Assembly: GCF_900156895.1 (NCBI RefSeq)
Contig: NZ_FTPD01000010.1
Location: forward strand, 62,001-126,000
DNA length: 64,000 nucleotides
From: Mesorhizobium prunaredense
GTDB lineage: Bacteria; Pseudomonadota; Alphaproteobacteria; Rhizobiales; Rhizobiaceae
Direction of reading: 5' to 3'
Both the position numbers and the translations under genes were made by a program. Positions 46,401-57,217 of this stretch are shown here, piece after piece (position 1 is the first letter of the stretch; each line of letters begins with the position of its first letter). Under the pieces are notes generated by a model. The model did no database searches. It saw only the letters and a program-made list of their open reading frames with translations, and had not been told where the DNA came from.

Positions 46401-46762
46401 ATGGCGAACCCGCTTCCCCACCAATGATGGCATTCGACCCAGCGGAACTCCGGCAGCTGTTGTATGATGAACCCGCCTCCCCACCAATGATGGCATTCGA
46501 CCCAGCGGAACTCCGGCGACTGTTGGATGATGAGCCTGCCTCCCCACCAATGATGGCGTTCGACCCAGCGGAATTCCGGCAGCTGTTGAATGATGAACCC
46601 GCCTCCCCACCAATGACGGCATTCGACCCAGCGGAACTCCGGCGACTGTTGGATGATGAGCCTGCCTCCTCTTCGCCGAGATTTAATTCGACCTCACATG
46701 CGCGAACGGACGGTGTTCATCAGCCAACCCAGGCGCCGTGGCTCCCTGAACACAAAAGATAA
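43418..46762 (+). CDS. nopD: NopD-like type III effector, C48 (Ulp1/SUMO) protease
   Basis: A 1114-residue effector. After a Ser/Gly/Ala-rich leader come two near-identical 263-residue modules (about residues 53-565), each with helical segments such as AKNNVSILLSFGQWLFANNK and ATALRSFGDYLRQNNKKGIA that loosely recall the core-binding fold of tyrosine recombinases. The C48 cysteine-protease domain spans about 790-980, with the catalytic set His881 (GTHWSLLL), Asp901 (YHYDSL), Gln932 and Cys938 (QPNDNDCGVF). Four 21-residue repeats (EPASPPMMAFDPAELRRLLD) follow. Family members remove SUMO from plant proteins in the host nucleus. No signal peptide; transcription from the tts box at 43342. The NopD assignment is by domain type and context. 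Confidence 0.85.
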   Translation: MDFTSTKRVHGQSNRAGLQDSSRAAPPAAAAAFERQLSEIANSGRGGGAMPAGSAPQPAQSTKFLRRLSKHPLHIRDEDFILSLEEALIKGNASEHTAKNNVSILLSFGQWLFANNKDPIKDRLDKQSLTDDAREFIGKGDPSRLLTAIGHLRTSQSTGGIVPIGGRAEFTPYPEDAALINEYRNEAATETGRRNATALRSFGDYLRQNNKKGIAGRLSGKALDGDVKGYKEDAGGDPKIGSALAHLRKSHAGAKAMQLERHIPPVPDPEDAALMEPRRVGEAIAQHSASQKAGNWPKELAAADQDVRLELMDEAGPSSSAPQPAQPARLGRNQPLHPEDAPLILGLNDALIKGGATEGTAKNNVNILLRFGQWLLANNIDPMKDRLDKQSLTHDAREFIGKGHPARLLTAIDHLRTSQSTGGIVPIAGRAKLTPYPQDAALIDEYRNEAATETGTRNAAALRSFSDYLRQNNKKGIAGRLSGKALDGDVKGYKEDAGGDPRIGSALAYLRKSHAGVKAMELERHIPPVPDPEDAALMEPRRVGEAIAQHSASQEAGSWPKELQGQQDNQPAASFFIAPGKLPTGRDNLNSNGAGAFGAAGSRQAGVQAAARPLLAISEEQIGRSPGAVDRGNLLPAEWLIINNEHSTALLRPAKRQRTLNTPPAVAIQQQLSEIGNSGGRMPMQPSTYQVGALPLEGQPVVRGKESEYIPSLQAETSGIGVRLINRGRLSPMSEAAAAAPATVSEPASRSTARLAVTYRGLPVVDLTGLTTTSSDAQIGALNPTASSNVPNGSVLWADEWLSDAHIQRDYHLLGEQLQAIDPALAARTRLVDPSVSHLLRHTEPQNARVILQSIYSRNDAPADFLFVPLNNGTPTIKGTHWSLLLVDRRNPERRVAYHYDSLQPEGYNIVPAKRLATLLNATLAPARMPRQPNDNDCGVFVLDGTRALLGRLVDGQRPDHEPMQLDNLVADRQALQVRLSGRLPHEEESLQLLNGEPASPPMMAFDPAELRQLLYDEPASPPMMAFDPAELRRLLDDEPASPPMMAFDPAEFRQLLNDEPASPPMTAFDPAELRRLLDDEPASSSPRFNSTSHARTDGVHQPTQAPWLPEHKR
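43575..45110 (+). repeat. 789-bp tandem duplication within the nopD-like gene
   Basis: Two copies are offset by 789 bp (263 codons). The segments around 43943-44310 and 44732-45099 are nearly identical at DNA level, showing a recent duplication or gene conversion, while the first 150 codons of each copy have diverged more. Confidence 0.92.
46406..46670 (+). repeat. 63-bp tandem repeat at the 3' end of the nopD-like gene
   Basis: Four units with period 63 bp encode EPASPPM(M/T)AFDPAE(L/F)R(Q/R)LL plus an acidic pair. The units are acidic and leucine-rich, a composition seen in transcription-activating or cofactor-binding segments of nuclear effectors; that meaning is speculative. Confidence 0.92.
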
Positions 46763-47152
46763 GTTTGAGGTGGAGGAGCGGCACTGAACAATCTGCGGCG
46801 TCGGTGCCATTCCGCTCGGAAGAGTGGGTGGGACGAGAGGCGTCGCTGGATGACGACCATGCCGTTGCCGACGAGGACTTCCTCCACCAGAAAGATCCGA
46901 ATGATAGTAGTTCACGTAACCTCCATGATCACCGGAGAGCAGTGGCGTTGAAGTGTTCTGGTATACAGCAGATATGCTTCGCCGGCTTGCCACGATCGCC
47001 GAGGTCGCCGGGGCACGGGGGCAAACCTGTCGATCTGAAAATGAGATCGACAGCGCTCGGTGAAGGTGATCACCCCACACGCCCACCTCGGTAACGCCCA
47101 GGGATACTGATTAGGTCAACCGAATCCTGGTGCACATTGGAGTGAGCCGCTG
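46763..47152. other. Intergenic region, no gene recognised
   Basis: This separates the convergent nopD-like gene and the thi operon. No hairpin terminator or recognisable reading frame was found. Confidence 0.4.
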
Positions 47153-47914
47153 TCACGTGGCTGCTTTCTTCTGCAGCCTCTCGAAAACAAGCCGCTTGCC
47201 TTCGCTCACGCTGTCTTCGAGCGGCTTCGCCTTCGCCAGATGCGCCGCAATCGCGCTGGCCAGCATGCAACCTGTTCCGCGCATCGTTGTGGCAACGCGC
47301 GGTGCTTCGAAGCGGGTGGGTTCATGACCGGAGCGTAACAGAATATCGGTCGATCGGGGTCCCGACGCATGCCCACCCTTGATCAGCAGGGCTTGAGGGC
47401 AGGCGGCCAGCAATCTTTGTCCTTGTTGGAGCACTTCGTCCTCATCCACCGCCATTTCGGAGCCAGTAAGGAGCGCCAGTTCAGGGAGGTTGGGCGTGAC
47501 AATGCAGCAAAGCGGCATCAGATCGCGCTTCATGGCAGCGATAGCGCCTGCTTCCAGAAGTGCGCGGCCTGAGGTGGAGGCCAGCACAGGGTCGAGAACT
47601 GCCGGCACTTGCGGATTTTCACGCAGCACCGCCGCAACGGCAACGATGGTCTCGGCCGTTCCGAGCATGCCGATCTTGATCGTGGCCACTTCGTTGGCCT
47701 GCAGCGCGGCACATATCTGATCGGCCACTAAGCTGGGTGGCGAATGATGGATTTCCATTACGATGTCGTGCGTCTGCACCGTCAGCGCTGTGACGGCGAG
47801 ACAGGTGCGCACGCCAATGGCAGAGATCGTCTCGATGTCGCGTGCTATTCCAGCACCCCCGCTGGAATCCGATCCGCCTATGACAAGCACATGCGGTTCT
47901 CGTCTCATCGCCAT
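47153..47914 (-). CDS. thiD: Hydroxymethylpyrimidine (phosphate) kinase
   Basis: A ribokinase-fold enzyme that makes HMP-pyrophosphate for thiamine synthesis. Motifs are VLVIGGSDSSGGAGI near the start, LDPVLASTSG and the catalytic MRGTGCMLASAIAA. The ATG at 47914 (MAMRREPH) is preferred, giving 253 residues; the ATG at 47908 overlaps the thiE stop by four bases and is an alternative. Last gene of thiCOSGED. Confidence 0.95.
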   Translation of the reverse strand: MAMRREPHVLVIGGSDSSGGAGIARDIETISAIGVRTCLAVTALTVQTHDIVMEIHHSPPSLVADQICAALQANEVATIKIGMLGTAETIVAVAAVLRENPQVPAVLDPVLASTSGRALLEAGAIAAMKRDLMPLCCIVTPNLPELALLTGSEMAVDEDEVLQQGQRLLAACPQALLIKGGHASGPRSTDILLRSGHEPTRFEAPRVATTMRGTGCMLASAIAAHLAKAKPLEDSVSEGKRLVFERLQKKAAT

Positions 47915-48510
47915 CGGTCCGTCTTTTCGATCCACTCTCGCGTGCGCGTTTCGGGATCGGAGCTCAACGTGATGTCCGTGACCACTGCCGCGCTGTTGGC
48001 GCCGGCCTCAAAGACGCCGTTGAGGCGGTCAGGGTTGAGGCCGCCAATAGCGACCAATGAGATCGGCGCCACTCGCCGGTTCCACTCGCTGATCCGCTCC
48101 AGCCCTTGCGGCGCCCATTTCATCTTCTTCAGGATGGTGGGATAGATCGGACCGAGCGCAACATAGTCGGGGTCGGCAAACATGGCCGTTTCCAGCTCGA
48201 GATGATCATGCGTGCTCAACCCGAGCCTGACACCGGCTGATCGTATCCTAGAGAGGTCGGCGGTTTGCAGATCCTCCTGGCCGAGATGCACGAAGTCGCA
48301 GCCTTCCTCGATTGCCAGGCGCCAATGATCGTTGACGATGAGCTGGCATTTGTGTTGGGCACACAAGCCCTTCGACTTGCGGATCTCCGCGCGCAACCCG
48401 GTCTCATTCATGCTTTTGATGCGAAGCTGAACCAGCTTCACGCCGAGCGGCGCCAATCGTTCGATCCAGGCAGCGCTGTCGACGATCAGGTAGAAGGGAT
48501 CGAGCTTCAT
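47905..48510 (-). CDS. thiE: Thiamine-phosphate synthase
   Basis: A 201-residue TIM-barrel enzyme that joins HMP-PP and thiazole phosphate. Family motifs are [42 protein letters not shown] and VAIGGL. The ATG overlaps the thiG stop by four bases. Length is typical. Confidence 0.95.
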   Translation of the reverse strand: MKLDPFYLIVDSAAWIERLAPLGVKLVQLRIKSMNETGLRAEIRKSKGLCAQHKCQLIVNDHWRLAIEEGCDFVHLGQEDLQTADLSRIRSAGVRLGLSTHDHLELETAMFADPDYVALGPIYPTILKKMKWAPQGLERISEWNRRVAPISLVAIGGLNPDRLNGVFEAGANSAAVVTDITLSSDPETRTREWIEKTDRWR

Positions 48511-49280
48511 GAAAAAACTGCTCTGCCGATGGTCGGCGTCGATGGCACCGCGACGTCGCGCGGTTCGAGCATCCCGGACAGGAAGGCTTCACGGCCGGCA
48601 TCGACTGCCTTGCCGAATGCGCGCGCCATTCCGACTGGATCGGCTGCCCTGGCGACCGCCGTATTCAGGAGCACGGCGTCAAAGCCGAGCTCCATGACGG
48701 TTGCCGCGTGCGACGGTCGGCCGAGCCCCGCATCCACGATCAGCGGGACGCCAGGGAAATGTCCGCGCATCGAGCGAAGCGCCGGGATGTTGACCGGCCC
48801 GAGGGCGGAACCGATCGGCGCGCACCACGGCATCAAGACCTTGCAGCCGGCCTCCAGCAGCCGCTGGGCGACGATAAGGTCGTCGGTGGTATAGGGGAAT
48901 ACTGCAAAACCGTCGTCGCACAGGATGCGCGCAGCTTCGACCAGGCCGAACACATCAGGCTGCAGAGTGTCATGGTTGCCGATCACTTCGAGCTTGATCC
49001 AGCTCGTCCCGAACACCTCGCGCGCCATTTTCGCGGTCGTGACCGCTTCCTTGACGGAGTGGCAGCCGGCCGTGTTGGGCAGGATTCTTGTGCCAAGCGA
49101 GCGGATCAACGACCAGAACTTTTCGCCGTCCCTGCCGCCGGCCATCTCACGCCGCAGGGACACGGTCACCACCGAGGTGCCCGATGCCTGGACCGCATCG
49201 GCAAGGATGGCGGGCGATGGATATTGAGCCGTGCCGAGAAACAGCCGAGAGGGAAGCGTCGTCCCGAGAAGCTCGAACAT
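48507..49280 (-). CDS. thiG: Thiazole synthase
   Basis: A 257-residue TIM-barrel enzyme that builds the thiazole phosphate from deoxyxylulose phosphate, dehydroglycine and ThiS thiocarboxylate. The Schiff-base lysine is in WIKLEVIGN, and the phosphate-binding [11 protein letters not shown] follows. ATG at 49280 with AGGGAGGCTAGC upstream; the longer frame lies in thiS. The use of ThiO (glycine oxidase) for dehydroglycine fits the operon. Confidence 0.97.
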   Translation of the reverse strand: MFELLGTTLPSRLFLGTAQYPSPAILADAVQASGTSVVTVSLRREMAGGRDGEKFWSLIRSLGTRILPNTAGCHSVKEAVTTAKMAREVFGTSWIKLEVIGNHDTLQPDVFGLVEAARILCDDGFAVFPYTTDDLIVAQRLLEAGCKVLMPWCAPIGSALGPVNIPALRSMRGHFPGVPLIVDAGLGRPSHAATVMELGFDAVLLNTAVARAADPVGMARAFGKAVDAGREAFLSGMLEPRDVAVPSTPTIGRAVFS

Positions 49281-49447
49281 GCTAGCCTCCCTGCATGGGT
49301 GATAGGATTTCAATCCGGTCGCCGTCGCTCAACTGGAACTCGGCCCGATTAACTTTGTGTACGAGGTCGCTGTTGACGGCCGTCGCCAGCCAATCGCCTT
49401 CATAGTCGAGCGCGGCAAGTAGTTCGGCCAGCGTTGAGGCGTCAATC

Positions 49448-52500
<3,053 letters not shown>

Positions 52501-52609
52501 GAATGCCTCGAATTGAGCGGGTCGGCTCCGTTTTGTCAAGCGCATTCGGGGCCGGCCGAAAGCAGCAATCGCCTAGTTGGCAGCATCCGTTTGTGGATGC
52601 CATACCAAA

Positions 52610-53045
52610 TGACTTACACCGGCGGTCGTGGATGATTACCGACGACTTGCACCCACACGTCATTGCGATTGACGTGATGCTTTCTGGACTTGGGATGAGT
52701 TCTGCGAAGCCTCGCACGCCGCGTCGATGATGGGCTCGTAGGTTCGAAGGCCAGTTTGAGAGCAAGTTGGAGCGCAGGTATTTGCCCGAGGTTTTTCACC
52801 GGTTTTAGTTCGGGGCATCGCGACGGCAGGAAACGGCATGGGGTCTCCGGCACGTCGCGATTTGCCCTTATGTGCCATCCAGCGAGATCCATGAACAGCA
52901 CTGCATGCGCGGTTGGCGACATGGCGGCTAGTGTCGGCAATCCGCCTGAGGTCGAGGTTTCAAGCCTGGCACGCTTGCTTGCAATGTCCTCAAGCGTTTG
53001 CGGGATTGGGTCCGCTTTACAGCCCACCCGAGATGCAGCTTCGAT
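52610..53045 (-). pseudogene. IS630-family transposase C-terminal relic
   Basis: The minus strand reads AHAVLFMDLAGWHI and PSRCPELKPVKNLG, the second Asp and the final CPELNPVEN region of a DDE transposase; in other frames YEPIIDAAC and PESITSIAM continue it. Frameshifts and the Glu-region change (PVEN to PVKN, with the catalytic Glu replaced by Lys) show it is dead. It differs from the relics near 5 kb and 24.5 kb. Confidence 0.75.
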
Positions 53046-53049
53046 TCCG

Positions 53050-54210
53050 CTAAAATGAGCTTTGGAATCGGAGTATGCCGCCGAGGCTGTTCTTTTTGCC
53101 GAGGTGAGTCCAGTTCACGCCGGAACGGTCGAGCGTGCCGACGCCGAAGTTGCCGTAGTGGGCATAGTCGACTTCGGCTGTGACTGTGAAACCTGGAACG
53201 ACCATATAGGCGACGTTTGCAGCCAGACCAGAGTTCCTGAGCTGATCACCCGAGACCTGAAGGTTGAACGAAGTTTTCTCGTCGAACGTGTAAGTGGCGC
53301 CGGCCCACAAAGCCCAATTGCCGCTCCAAATTTTGTAGAAGCCGCGACCGTGAGCGGCGACTGCGTTAGTTGGGTCATCGTTGAGATTGCCAATGGAGCC
53401 GTAGCCAAACATTCCAAATAGCGACAGGTCATCTGTGACATTGACATCGACTCGGACCTTGCCGGCCAGAGCTTCGTAGTCGCTGTCACGAGCGATTACG
53501 CCAGTGATCGCGCCCCAGCCCTGGGTCTGTTTCACGCCGAAGACGACGTGCGGAACATGGCTGTCGATAGTACCGACTACACCCGACCGTTGTTCAAGTG
53601 AAACCAGAGCCGAAAAGCCATTATCGGCATCGAAGTAATACTGAGCCACGTTGGTATCGAAGTCGCCGTACGGAACGAGTACGTTATTGAGCACGTTTCC
53701 GGCGTAGCCTGTAAACGTGTCGAAGGCCGACTCGTCCTTGCCAACTCGGAGGCCACCAAGCTGGATCCAGGCGGAAGTCAACTTGACGCCGCTGTTGAAG
53801 CTATACTTGTGAGGACTTTCCGGACCCGGATAAGCGCTGTGGTTGCCGAAGTTCACGCGAGTTTCAGTATAGGTCTTCAGTGCGCCGAGTTCGGTCTCCT
53901 GGCGCGTCCAAGTTTTGAACGTGAAACGCGTGTTGTTTCGCCAGGTGCCCTGAGCCTCGCCAGTTCTCACATCGGAGGTTCTTGTCCCGTCATACGATCG
54001 GACATCCCCGAGGCCGACGTCGTAACGGATGTAGCCGCCGATGCGCACGCAGGTCTCCGTGTCGGGGATATGGAAGTAGCCCGAACCGTAGACGTCGCAG
54101 ACCTTGACGTATTCGGTCGGGCCCGGCGCGGAGTCTTCGTCCGCCGCGCGAGCGACGGAAACGGAGATCAGGGCCGCAACTGAGCCGAGAAGAAGGCTGC
54201 TTACGTTCAT
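53050..54210 (-). CDS. Outer-membrane porin (alphaproteobacterial Porin_2 type)
   Basis: A 386-residue porin. The signal peptide MNVSSLLLGSVAALISVSVA is cleaved near ARA-ADED. The mature start EYVKVCDVYGSGYFHIPDTE and TCVRIGGYIRYDVG is characteristic of rhizobial and Brucella porins, with two cysteines that probably form a disulfide. It ends in Phe, as outer-membrane barrels do. The ATG at 54210 is chosen because the signal peptide follows directly. Not in an operon. Confidence 0.93.
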   Translation of the reverse strand: MNVSSLLLGSVAALISVSVARAADEDSAPGPTEYVKVCDVYGSGYFHIPDTETCVRIGGYIRYDVGLGDVRSYDGTRTSDVRTGEAQGTWRNNTRFTFKTWTRQETELGALKTYTETRVNFGNHSAYPGPESPHKYSFNSGVKLTSAWIQLGGLRVGKDESAFDTFTGYAGNVLNNVLVPYGDFDTNVAQYYFDADNGFSALVSLEQRSGVVGTIDSHVPHVVFGVKQTQGWGAITGVIARDSDYEALAGKVRVDVNVTDDLSLFGMFGYGSIGNLNDDPTNAVAAHGRGFYKIWSGNWALWAGATYTFDEKTSFNLQVSGDQLRNSGLAANVAYMVVPGFTVTAEVDYAHYGNFGVGTLDRSGVNWTHLGKKNSLGGILRFQSSF

Positions 54211-55124
54211 TCTGGATCTCGATTCAAAGGTTAAAGTCGGAAGCGTCAAAGAGCGAACCCGTGGCCTATCGGAGGAGAAAAAACATGTTCATCGCGCTCC
54301 TCCTTCGTACCTAAGGAATGCGCGATACTTAGTTTACTAGAGGAGTTCCGGTGTACTTTAAGAGTACGCCGAGTGATACTTGCAATTTTGCTTAATCGCA
54401 CTTCTTCAACTGTATGACTTATTGAAAAACAACTGTGGTTGGTCATCAACTGTCCGAAGGAGGTGAGATTCGACCTGCATCAGGCTTAAAGAAAAGGCAA
54501 AACGCCTATTGCCTTGCTGCGCTTCCACACAACTGTCAGTCAAACTCTTTCAGTTACATCAGGGATTCAGCACTTCTGAACCAATATCCATCTCCGTTTG
54601 TGTGGGTTGGCCATCGGCGTTCGATGCGGAGCAGCAAGCGACGTGCCATCCTGAAGAGGTAGCTCCGCACTGACACTTAAATTGGCCGGCGCAACTTCGT
54701 CGCGCTCCCCTTCTTTTTTGCTTTTTGGGGGTCAGGCTGAGCACTAAGCAGAGGTTTGGGACACGGTTCGTATGTCCGATATCTGACACTTTCGTTCGAT
54801 ACCGACAGCATCTGTTTGCTGTGAAGCTCGGGTCGAGACAGCATGCGGCGCCGCCGCTCGGTACGTCAGGCGGGAGCGCCGCCATCTGGATCGTGCCAAG
54901 CATGGCCCGTTCCGTTTTGCAGCGGCGCAATCGTTCACATCCCTGTGCGACTTACCTGGCGCCCTTTGCGGATCGCATGGATGCATGCTCACGAGATTAA
55001 TGTGGTTGGTTTCAGCGCCACCGCCTTGTTCGATTCGGTCAAACGGGCCAACTCTCGACAGATCACGGTCTATGGCTTATATAAACGCCCTAAAAACAGT
55101 TAAGGTAGTTTTTATGAGACAAAA
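54211..55124. other. Long intergenic region, mostly empty
   Basis: It holds the porin promoter at its left end and the hipBA promoter at its right end. The middle has no frame with family resemblance and no clear RNA; it is A/T-richer than the surroundings near 54330-54450. Confidence 0.4.
55091..55114 (+). promoter_or_regulatory. Inverted repeat, probable HipB operator
   Basis: TAAAAAC and GTTTTTA form a perfect 7-bp inverted repeat around a 10-bp spacer, ending 10 bp before the hipB-like ATG. HipB proteins bind such palindromes to repress their own operon. Confidence 0.65.
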
Positions 55125-55457
55125 ATGCGCTCAACAGTGACAGATACATTGCCTCCCAGAGTCAAGAGGGCGCTTGGCAAGCTCGGCGCCGACATTGCGC
55201 TCGCCCGTAAGAAGCGCAGCCTGACGATCATGATGATGGCGGAACGATTGGGTGTCGCAAAAAGCACCTATTTGAAGATCGAAAAAGGAGACCCGACCGT
55301 CGCTATGGGGGCCTACGCCATGACCTTTTTTGTTCTGGGCTTTGATGAGGCTTTGACGCAGATCGTCGACGCGCATCGCGATGAGCAAGGCCTGCTCCTC
55401 GACGCCGAACGTTTGCCCAAAAGGGTAAGGGTCCCGAAGCCACCGGGTGCAATATGA
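55125..55457 (+). CDS. HipB-like antitoxin (XRE helix-turn-helix)
   Basis: A 110-residue XRE-type regulator. The helix-turn-helix is ARKKRSLTIMMMAERLGVAK followed by STYLKIEKGDPTVAMGAYA. It overlaps the hipA-like gene by four bases (ATGA). It would neutralise the kinase toxin and repress the operon at the inverted repeat just upstream. Confidence 0.88.
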   Translation: MRSTVTDTLPPRVKRALGKLGADIALARKKRSLTIMMMAERLGVAKSTYLKIEKGDPTVAMGAYAMTFFVLGFDEALTQIVDAHRDEQGLLLDAERLPKRVRVPKPPGAI

Positions 55458-56740
55458 GACATTCTATTGCTGTTCACATTGGCGAGGAAGCGACGCCACT
55501 GGGCATGTTGCGCTATGATCAGCAGGGTGCGCGCGAGAGCGCTGCCTTTGAATATCATGCAGGTTGGCTGAGAGCAGCGGAAGGCTTCTCGATCGAACCC
55601 GGTCTGCCACTCGTCTCAGGCCCCCAATTCCATCGAAAGACCGGCGACGGGTCCGTGTTCCACAACGCGATCGCCGACACGGAGCCGGACGGATGGGGCC
55701 GGCGTGTCATCCAGCGCGACCACGCCAAGCGTCGCCAAGAGGCGCGCCGGGCGGGAAATGTCGCCGAAACGCGGCCTCTGAACGCGATGGATTACCTCTT
55801 GGCAGTGGACGACATGAGCCGCGTTGGTGCGCTCCGGTTGCAGGACGAAGAAGGGCGTTACCAAAGAACGACCGAGGAGGGTCGACGCACCACGCCGCCG
55901 CTCATTGAAATCGGTCAACTCCTCGCAGCGACGCAGGCGGTCGAGACGAACACCGAGACGGCAACGGACCTCGCCTATTTGCGTGGACGTGGCACGTCCC
56001 TTGGGGGCCTTCGTCCGAAGTGTTCTGTCGTCGACGACGACGGACGCCTCGCTATCGGTAAGTTTCCGAGCGTTGCCGATGATCGGGCTGTCACAAAAGG
56101 CGAAGTGCTCGCCATGAATTTGGCCAGAAAAGCCGGCGTAGATGCTGCTGAGACACGTCTGCTCGACAGCGACGGCGCTCCTGTCGCGCTCATCCGTCGC
56201 TTCGATAGAACCCCGAATGGCAATCGACTCATGTATATCTCGGCCGCCACGATGATCGGCGCAGAGGCAGCGGATGCTGGCGAGCATAGCTATACTGAAC
56301 TCGTGGATGTGCTTCGCCAGCACGGCAGCCAGCCAGCGGCCAACATCGAAGAGCTTTGGCGGCGCATCGCGTTCTCGATCCTTATCACCAATGTCGATGA
56401 CCACCTCCACAATCACGGCTTTCTCCATGTGCATCGCGGGCAATGGCGCCTGGCGCCTGCATTCGACATCAACCCATTCCCTGAGCGTATGCGAGAGCTG
56501 AAAACCTGGATATCCGAGGAAACTGGGCCCGAAGCGACTGTGGACGCACTGATGTCAGTAATCGCTTATTTCCGGATCAGGAGCGATCGAGCGAAGACGA
56601 TACTCGCAGAAGTCGAAAAGGCGGTTGCCTCATGGCGTGAGGAGGGGCGGGCGCTTGGGATGACCCCCCAAGAACTCGATAGCTTCACCGACGCGTTCGA
56701 ACATCGGGAACGGCAAGCCGCCCAAAGGGCGCAGCAATGA
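55454..56740 (+). CDS. HipA-like serine/threonine kinase toxin
   Basis: A 428-residue HipA-family protein. The kinase signature NVDDHLHNHGF spans residues 313-323 (N313, D315, D316), and D338 in FDINPFP follows. The N-terminal subdomain (EYHAGWLRAAEGFSIEPGLP) and FHNAIADTEPDGWGRRVI are typical. E. coli HipA phosphorylates glutamyl-tRNA synthetase and causes persistence; the target here is unknown. Length and motifs suggest a functional enzyme. Confidence 0.9.
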   Translation: MRHSIAVHIGEEATPLGMLRYDQQGARESAAFEYHAGWLRAAEGFSIEPGLPLVSGPQFHRKTGDGSVFHNAIADTEPDGWGRRVIQRDHAKRRQEARRAGNVAETRPLNAMDYLLAVDDMSRVGALRLQDEEGRYQRTTEEGRRTTPPLIEIGQLLAATQAVETNTETATDLAYLRGRGTSLGGLRPKCSVVDDDGRLAIGKFPSVADDRAVTKGEVLAMNLARKAGVDAAETRLLDSDGAPVALIRRFDRTPNGNRLMYISAATMIGAEAADAGEHSYTELVDVLRQHGSQPAANIEELWRRIAFSILITNVDDHLHNHGFLHVHRGQWRLAPAFDINPFPERMRELKTWISEETGPEATVDALMSVIAYFRIRSDRAKTILAEVEKAVASWREEGRALGMTPQELDSFTDAFEHRERQAAQRAQQ

Positions 56741-57217
56741 TCCCTGAAAGCTTGTCGTTCGCGGTTGAGATGGCGTCCTGCAAGGGCGTCAAGGCGGCTT
56801 CCCCCGCCCTGATTCCATGTCCGGCGCCGAAAGGTCGAGCGCCAGCCCCGTCCTCGAACAGGCCTGGTTCTGGCTGGCCGAGCGCCAGCCGGTAGCGAGT
56901 CAGATCCTGCTCTGCCAGTCTCTGAGCCGCACAGCGCTGCTGAAGCGCACGTCGAACGTGCTGCTGATCGGCTTGTGCGCAGGCGCGACCACCAGCGCTC
57001 GAAACCCCTGCCCTCCTTCCTGCCGTCGCGCGCCGCATCGAAGATGGTCCGGAACGGACCGTTCCTGCCCCGGCCTCGAGCCCCGCGGCGGCATAGGTAT
57101 TCGCGAGAGAGCGCCGGACGCATAGGCTCCGCGTACTGGCGATGCGGCCTTCGCGCTGCTTGAAGTCGACCGGCGCGGCAGATCCCAATGCGCGATGCGA
57201 TCGCTTTCGTGATCACG
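56741..57217. other. Intergenic region with decayed coding-like sequence
   Basis: The minus strand has a GC-rich open frame (56685-57188) overlapping the end of hipA, and the plus strand one at 56817-57125. Neither shows a domain I can name. It may be a decayed gene. Confidence 0.35.
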
